From Megaustenia siamemsis (lineage: Eukaryota; Mollusca; Gastropoda; Stylommatophora; Ariophantidae), in assembly GCA_032433765.1 (NCBI GenBank), contig JAVIAB010000139.1:45328190-45392189 (forward strand): DNA of 64,000 nucleotides, in the 5' to 3' direction. Below, in pieces: positions 58,120 to 64,000 of this stretch (position 1 is its first letter; each line of letters opens with the position of its first letter). A model generated the notes under the pieces. That model saw only the letters and a program-made list of their open reading frames with translations. It had not been told where the DNA came from and ran no database searches. A program made the position numbers and the translations under genes.

Positions 58120-59105
58120 AATGAAAATAAATAAATATAGATCATTATATGAAAACTATTGTGATCACTCGAGACAAAATGCAATGTAAAATTATTAGAA
58201 TACCCTGGATAATGAAACAGAGAAATGAATGAAGATCTTAACGTAAATGAACATTAAAGCGCAATGACTTGTAAACGACACCTTACATGAGAATAAAACA
58301 TTTGACAGTCACATCAAAAGTCACGGTCATCTGGAAAGAACACTAATGGAAGACATGGTTCCCGGAGAATGAAATAGGGTTAGAAGATGAAGGTGTTGCA
58401 ATACAGCAGATAGTCCTTGAACTTGACAACAGAGGAAGTAGAAGGTCTGGCCTGAGACAGAGACTTCTTCAGACAGTGATGAGAGGAACGGTCTTGCAAG
58501 GACATGCGATTAGAAGATCAGTTTATTTGTAATGCAGCTTTATTCATTTATAAAACAAATACTCGTTCTATTTATAATACAAATAATCACTCCCTTACTC
58601 CTCAACAAATTTGTCCCATTTATATTCGAACTATGGATACCTGAACAAGGTGACTTAAATTGAGAAATAAAATGACTAACTGACAAATGTAGCAATTGCA
58701 AAGAACAATTCCGCCACAGAGTATCAATAAGAGAAGTTACAACGAGAACTTAAAAATGAATGAATAACAAGGAAAATAGTCAATATTCTAAAAATCATAT
58801 CCAACTTCTGAAAAGGCAATAACAAATTACAATCCTTAGACTTAGGATACATATTGTAGACTAAATGTATATCACCGCAGACTCTAAACGATCGCGATCC
58901 CGCATTGTACACGCAAGACTGGCCTTCAGATTCTATAACATGTCCTGGAAATATTTGAATTTTACCGAAAGTTGAGAACATAAAAGTGGCTTCATGAGGT
59001 ACGGACGACAGACAAGTTGTGAGTCACTTTTGATTGCCTGCTGAGAGGTATGTATATTCATGACGGCAAACTTGTCTCTCTCGACAATATGCACATGCAA
59101 GGACA
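58120..59105. other. no feature recognised
   Basis: AT-rich; frames such as 58724-58981 carry no recognisable motif. Confidence 0.4.
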
Positions 59106-59109
59106 TTTG

Positions 59110-60365
59110 TCGCAGATATTTAATTCAGATATTAAATCACTGGCTCCATATTTAATTCAGATGTTAAATACCTGGCTCTATATTTAATTCAGATGTTAAA
59201 TCACTGGCTCCATATTTAATTCATATGTTAAATCACTGGCTCCATATTTAATTCAGATGTTAAGTCACTGGCTCTATATTTAATTCAGATGTTAAATACC
59301 TGGCTCTATATTTAATTCAGATGTTAAATCACTGGCTCCATATTTAATTCAGATGTTAAATACCTGGCTCAATATTTAATTCAGATGTTAAATCATTGGC
59401 TCTATATTTAATTCAGATGTTAAAACAATGGCACTATATTTAATTCAGATGTTAAATCATAGGCTTCATATTCATTTTAAATGTTAAATCATTAGCTCTA
59501 TATTTAATTCAAATGTTAAATTACTGGCTCCATATTTAATTCAGATGTTAAATCACTGACTCCATATTATATTCAGATAATAAATCACTGGCTTCACATT
59601 ATTTCACATGTTAAATCACACGCTCCATTTCTAATTCAAATGTTAAATCACTTGCACCATATTTAATTCAGATGTTAAATCACTGGCTCCATATTTACTT
59701 CAAATGTTAAATCACTGGCTCCATATTAAATTCAGATGTAAAATCACTGGTTCCAGATTTACTTCAAATGTTAAATCACTGGTTCCATATTAAATTCAGA
59801 TGTTAAACCACTGGCTCCATATATACATCAGATGTTAAATCACTGCCTCCACATTTACTTCAAAAGTTAAACCACCGGCTCCATATTTAATTCAGATGTT
59901 AAATCACTGGCTCTATATTTACTTCAGATGTTTAATCACTGGCTACATATTTACTTCACATGTTAAATCACTGGCTCCATATTTACTTCACATGTTAAAT
60001 CACTGGCTCCATATTTACTTTACATGTTAAATCACTGGCTCCATATTTACTTCTGATGTTAAATCACTGGCTCCATATTTAATTCAGATGTTAAATCACT
60101 GGCTCCATATTTACTTCACTTGTTAAATCACTGGCTCCATATTTAATTCAGATGTTAAATCACTGGCTCCATATTTACTTCACTTGTTAAATCACTGGCT
60201 CCATATCTAATTCAAATGTTAAACCACTGGCACCATATTTAATTCAGATGTTAAATCACTGGCTCCATATTTACTTCACTTGTTAAATCATTGGCTCCAT
60301 ATCTAATTCAAATGTTAAATCACTGGCACCATATTTAATTCAGATGTTAATTCACTGGCTCTATG
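59110..60365. repeat. 32-bp minisatellite, about 39 copies
   Basis: Units of TATTTAATTCAGATGTTAAA then TCACTGGCTCCA, with TTACTTCA variants common in the right half. Stop-rich in all frames. Confidence 0.96.
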
Positions 60366-60369
60366 TATA

Positions 60370-60698
60370 CTTTAAACATTTCTTTCTTTTTAAGTAAAAA
60401 TATGCACCTACAGTGCATTTTTTATGATAAATAATTCTATTAAAAACACGAGAAACAGAAAGTCATGTTTTAAATAAAGTAAGCAAAATAATACATGCAA
60501 TTACGAGTAAGTATCTCGATATAATAGAATCAATCCACTCTAATATCATGCAAGTACCTGTTCAATATATGGCAAAAAGTAGCTCCATCTGTAATGTGTG
60601 CATTTATGTCCTAGACTACAAGCATTCACACTATTTGTATTAGGATCACTCTATTTATTTATGGTCGATGAATAACCTCATTTATAACACATGCTCCA
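60370..60698. other. no gene; ends with a piece of the neighbouring repeat in reverse orientation
   Basis: TCATTTATAACACATGCTCC at 60678-60697 is one unit of the array found at 62990-63693, lying just outside the inverted-repeat structure. Confidence 0.6.
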
Positions 60699-60886
60699 TT
60701 ATGCACTTCTGCTTAACACACGTGACAGGGGAAGGAAATGGAGATGTTTTAAGATAGGTTTGTTTGTAATAAAACGTGTATCAGCCATGAGAGCATTGTC
60801 GTTACTGTGACGAGAGACTAGTTAGGCGAGGTCTAATTGGCGTTTTCAATAGAGCGTGTGTTATAAATAAAGTTAAAGCTTGTATT

Positions 60887-61323
60887 TTATGTTACATCTT
60901 CTCATTATTCCTGTTTGGTGCAGAAACACGAACATTAGACAAGAAAACAGAACAGAAAATTGAAGCCTTTGAAATGTGGATTTATAGAAGAATAGGTAGA
61001 ATTGGATGGAAAGAAAAGAAAACAAACGATGAAGTTTTACAACAACTAAAAATTAAAAGAGAACTGCTGAACACAATTAGAACAAGACAAATTAAATTTT
61101 TGGGGCATGTTAAAAGACACAACAGCCAAATAAAAGTAATATTGGAAGGGAAAATACATGGTAAAAGAGGCAGAGGCAGACCAAGACTAACATGGACGAG
61201 GAACATCAAAAGATGGACAAGTCAACCTATGACAATCTGCACCATCAAAGCAAGAGACAGAGTGGAATGGCGCTCCATGGTAGCCAACCTTAAATGCGGA
61301 GACGGCACTAAATGATGATTAAT
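60887..61323 (+). pseudogene. LINE 3' fragment, group C, inside the left arm
   Basis: Reads FGAETRTLDKKTEQKIEAFE, MWIYRRIGRIGWKEKKTND, LLNTIRTRQIKFLGHVKRH, GKRGRGRPRLTWTRNIKRW, SQPMTICTIKARDRVEW and RSMVANLKCGDGTK, then stops in TGATGATTAA. GCTTGTATT at 60878-60886 and 61324-61332 may be a 9-bp target duplication, though the array unit also contains it. 5'-truncated before ETRTLDKK. Confidence 0.9.
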
Positions 61324-62422
61324 GCTTGTATTATAAATAGAGCATGTGTTATAGATGGAGCATGTGTTATAAATAAAGTTAGTGCTTGTATTATAAATAG
61401 AGCAGTGTTATAAATAAAGTCAGTGTTTGTATTATAAATGGAGCATGTGTTATAAATGAAGTTTGTGCTTGTATTATAAATAGAGCAATGTTATAAATGG
61501 CGTTAATGCTTGATTTATAAATGGAGCATGTGTTATAAATGAAGTTAGTGCTTGTATTATAAATAGAGCAGTGTTATAAATGACGTTAATGCTTGTTTTA
61601 TCAATGGAGCATGTGTTATAAATAAAGTTAATGCTTGTATTATAAATGGAGCTGGGGGAGTCGCGATTGCTCAGTGGTTAGTGAACTGGACTACAAAGGA
61701 CAAGAGGTAGGTTCGATCCCAACCGACGGCTTCCTGGTTCACCCTGCCTTTAATGGGTACCGGATTTTTTTCTGGGCAAGTAAGGCGGTACCTACGTAAG
61801 ACCGATTACATTACCCAAAAAATCATGTGCTGAAGGTCTGTAAAATGTATGGTCACTAACACCATATTCCCTATACGCCACTTGGCGTGACGGGGTCACA
61901 TTACTTTTCACTTTATTATGAATGGAGCAGTGTTATAAATGAGGTTAATGCTTGTTTTATAAATGGAGCAGTGTTATAAATGAAGTTAGTGCTTGTATTA
62001 TAAATGGAGCATGTGTTATAAATGAAGTTAATGCTTGTTTTATAAATGGAGCAGTGTTATAAATAAAGTTAGTGCTTGTTTTATAAATGGAGCAGTGTTA
62101 TAAATAAAGTTAGTGCTTGTTTTATAAATGGAGCAGTGTTGTAAATGAAGTTAGTTCTTGTATTGTAAATGGAGCAGTGTTATAAATAAAGTTAGTGCTT
62201 GTATTATAAATGGAGCAGTGTTATAAATGAAGTTAGTTCTTGTATTGTAAATGGAGCAGTGTTATAAATGAAGTTAGTGCTTGTATTGTAAATGGAGCAT
62301 GTGTTATAAATGAAGTTAGTGCTTGTATTGTAAATGGAGCAGTGTTATAAATGAAGTTAGTGCTTGTATTGTAAATGGAGCATGTGTTATAAATGAAGTT
62401 AGTGCTTGTATTATAAATTTAT
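61317..62422 (+). repeat. 40/42-bp array, left arm (direct orientation)
   Basis: Units of TGTTATAAATGAAGTTAGTG then CTTGTATTATAAATGGAGCA, with or without TG. It is interrupted by SINE copy 10. Units alternate between GAGCATG and GAGCAG ends. Confidence 0.95.
61653..61913 (+). mobile_element. tRNA-derived SINE, copy 10, inside the left arm array
   Basis: GGGGAGTCGCGATTGCTCAG head, B box AGGTTCGATCCC, hairpin ACGCCACTTGGCGT and a CATTACTTTTCACTT tail. Flanks TATTATAAATGGAGC (61638-61652) and TATTATGAATGGAGC (61914-61928) differ at one base and belong to the array. Confidence 0.92.
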
Positions 62423-62423
62423 A

Positions 62424-62985
62424 ACAATATGTGCTGTCTCCGCAAAATAATGCACATCAAATGGCAGGACAAAATAAACAACATAACTGTCCTGCAACGT
62501 GCTAAGATCCCAACACTCATGTCGATGCTCAGATGTCGCAGACTAAGATGGCTGGGGCAGGTCCAGCGAATGGAAGAAAAACGCATCCCCAGGCAAATAC
62601 TATATGGTGAACTAATACACGGGAAAAGACTAAATCGGCAGAACTAAACTACGATATAGAGATATCTGTAAATTATCTCTGAATGACTTCCTCCATCTGT
62701 GAAAATGACTGGGAACATCTGACAAGTGAATGCACATCATGGAGAGCACGTATAAGGAATAGTATAACATCATTTGAGACTGTGCTAAGGCAACACTTGA
62801 GGAAAACGACTCATGAAAAAGGATGGAAAACCCTGTGGATCAGTGGGTCTGGCTTGTTCATTCTGTGGCCGTGTGCGTTTGTCAAACATTGGTAGAATTA
62901 GCCACGAGAGAAGCTGTTCGACAAAAACAAAACCTCAAAAACAAAAAATACACAATAGCCTCAACTAGACCGTCTGACTAAACGA
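62424..62985 (+). pseudogene. LINE C-terminal fragment with zinc knuckle, group F, at the centre of the inverted repeat
   Basis: CLRKIMHIKWQDKINNITVL, RRLRWLGQVQRMEEKRIPRQ and LYGELIHGKRLNRQN are followed by a stop and a frameshift, then NDWEHLTSECTSWRARI and, in yet another frame, a Cys-x2-Cys...His-x4-Cys zinc-binding motif (CSFCGRVRLS then HERSC, 62855-62918). It lies between the oppositely oriented arrays. Dead by at least two frame changes. Confidence 0.8.
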
Positions 62986-62989
62986 AAAG

Positions 62990-63693
62990 AGCCATACAAT
63001 ACATTTATAACACGTGCTCCATTTATAATACAAGCATTAACTTCATTTATAACACATGCTCCATTTATAAAATAAGCATTAACGTCATTTATAACACATG
63101 CTCCATTTATAATACAAGCACCAACTTTAATTATAACACATGCTCCATTTATAAGGCAAGCATTAACTTTATTTATAACACATTCTCCATTTATAATACA
63201 GACATTAACTTTATTTTTAACACACTCTATTTATAATACAAGAATTAACTTCATTTATAACACATGCTCCATTTATAATACAAGAATTAACTTTATTTAT
63301 AACACATGTTCCATTTATAATGCAAGTATTAACTTTATTTATAACACTGCTCTATTTATAATACAAGCATTAACTTCATTTATAACACACGTTTTATTTA
63401 TAATACAAGCATTAACTTTAGTTATAACAAATGCTCCATTTATAATACAAGCATTAACTTTATTTATAACACATGCTCCATTTATAATACAAGCATTAAC
63501 TTTATTTATAACACATGCTCTATTTATAATACAAGCATTAACTTCATTTATAACACACGTTTTATTTATAATACAAGCATTAACTTTAGTTATAACAAAT
63601 GCTCCATTTATAATACAAGCATTAACTTTATTTATAACATATGCTCCATTTATAATACAAGTATTAACTTTATTTATAACACACGCTCTATTC
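62990..63693 (-). repeat. 40/42-bp array, right arm (inverted orientation)
   Basis: Reverse complement of the left-arm unit (TTTATAATACAAGCATTAAC then TTTATTTATAACACATGCTC). About 17 units. The 118-codon minus frame (INGACVINKVNACI repeats) reflects the 42-bp period. Confidence 0.95.
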
Positions 63694-64000
63694 AAAACGC
63701 CAATTAGACCTCGCCTAACTAGTCTCTCATCACAGTAACGACAATGCTCTCATGGCTGATACACCTTTTGTTACAACCAAACTTATCTTAAAACATCTCC
63801 ATCTCGTTCCCCTGTCACGTGTGATAAGCAGAAGTGCATAGTTACCTTCGCCCCCTAATTAACGCCATCCCAAATATGCAGCAACTGTTGTCATAGAAAC
63901 TAGGTCAGGATACGCTGGATTGGTGCACATTTATTACCAGTTTGGTTCTCAATTTAATGTTCAAATTTGTCGCTTTTCTTTCTGAGGGACGTGCTATGAA

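Larger units (their letters stand above)
60700..63840. mobile_element. foldback-like inverted-repeat structure with tandem repeats in both arms
   Basis: The outer 175 or so bases of each end (60700-60875 and 63665-63840) are inverted copies with about nine differences by eye, beginning TATGCACTTCTGCTTA at each outer edge. Inside them both arms continue as the same tandem repeat in opposite orientation (61317-62422 and 62990-63693). This is the architecture of foldback transposons. No transposase is encoded inside; the centre holds a LINE fragment. No target duplication was found at the outer edges, so a palindromic duplication is an alternative. Confidence 0.7.

Noticed and set aside
1..64000. 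Host protein-coding gene or telomeric repeat
   Set aside because: I looked for exon-like conserved protein segments and TTAGGG-type runs and found none.

Overview
The window reads as repeat-rich, AT-rich eukaryotic DNA, most likely from an invertebrate animal. A mollusc or other lophotrochozoan is my best guess, inferred from the mixture of RTE/CR1-like LINE tails, a tRNA-derived SINE and abundant minisatellites. I found no convincing host gene, exon chain, rRNA, functional tRNA or operon. Almost all long open frames lie in tandem arrays or in decayed mobile elements.

Layout. 0-14 kb: LINE 3' fragments on both strands, a 19-bp and a 27-bp array, two SINE copies (one composite), and a LINE inserted into an older LINE (12.2-14.15 kb). 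15-31 kb: several minisatellites of 23-32 bp, a SINE, an inverted pair of LINE tails (18.77-19.87 kb), and a recent copy of a 0.64-kb segment re-inserted about 1.2 kb away (28.37-28.91 kb). 31-44 kb: SINE copies, an 18-bp array open on both strands (34.7-36.2 kb), and a 5.3-kb satellite of 47-bp units (38.7-44.0 kb). 44-53 kb: a 62-bp array made from a LINE 3' end, the best-preserved reverse transcriptase fragment (45.05-46.19 kb), a 48-bp array split by a LINE and a SINE, and a broken Tc1/mariner-type transposase with a DD82E-like spacing (51.1-52.4 kb) beside a LINE insertion with a perfect 14-bp target duplication. 54-64 kb: one LINE copy carrying two tandem arrays that grew from its own coding sequence (54.9-56.6 kb), a 32-bp array, and a 3.1-kb inverted-repeat structure (60.70-63.84 kb) whose arms hold tandem repeats, as in foldback transposons.

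Tandem arrays make up roughly a quarter of the window by my estimate. Activity is layered: old LINE fossils, then younger 5'-truncated LINEs and SINEs with intact target duplications, then local amplification of element pieces into satellites. The SINE has a tRNA-like head with A and B boxes, a short hairpin near its 3' end and a TTTAC-like tail, which suggests mobilisation by a partner LINE. No fully intact autonomous element is present.
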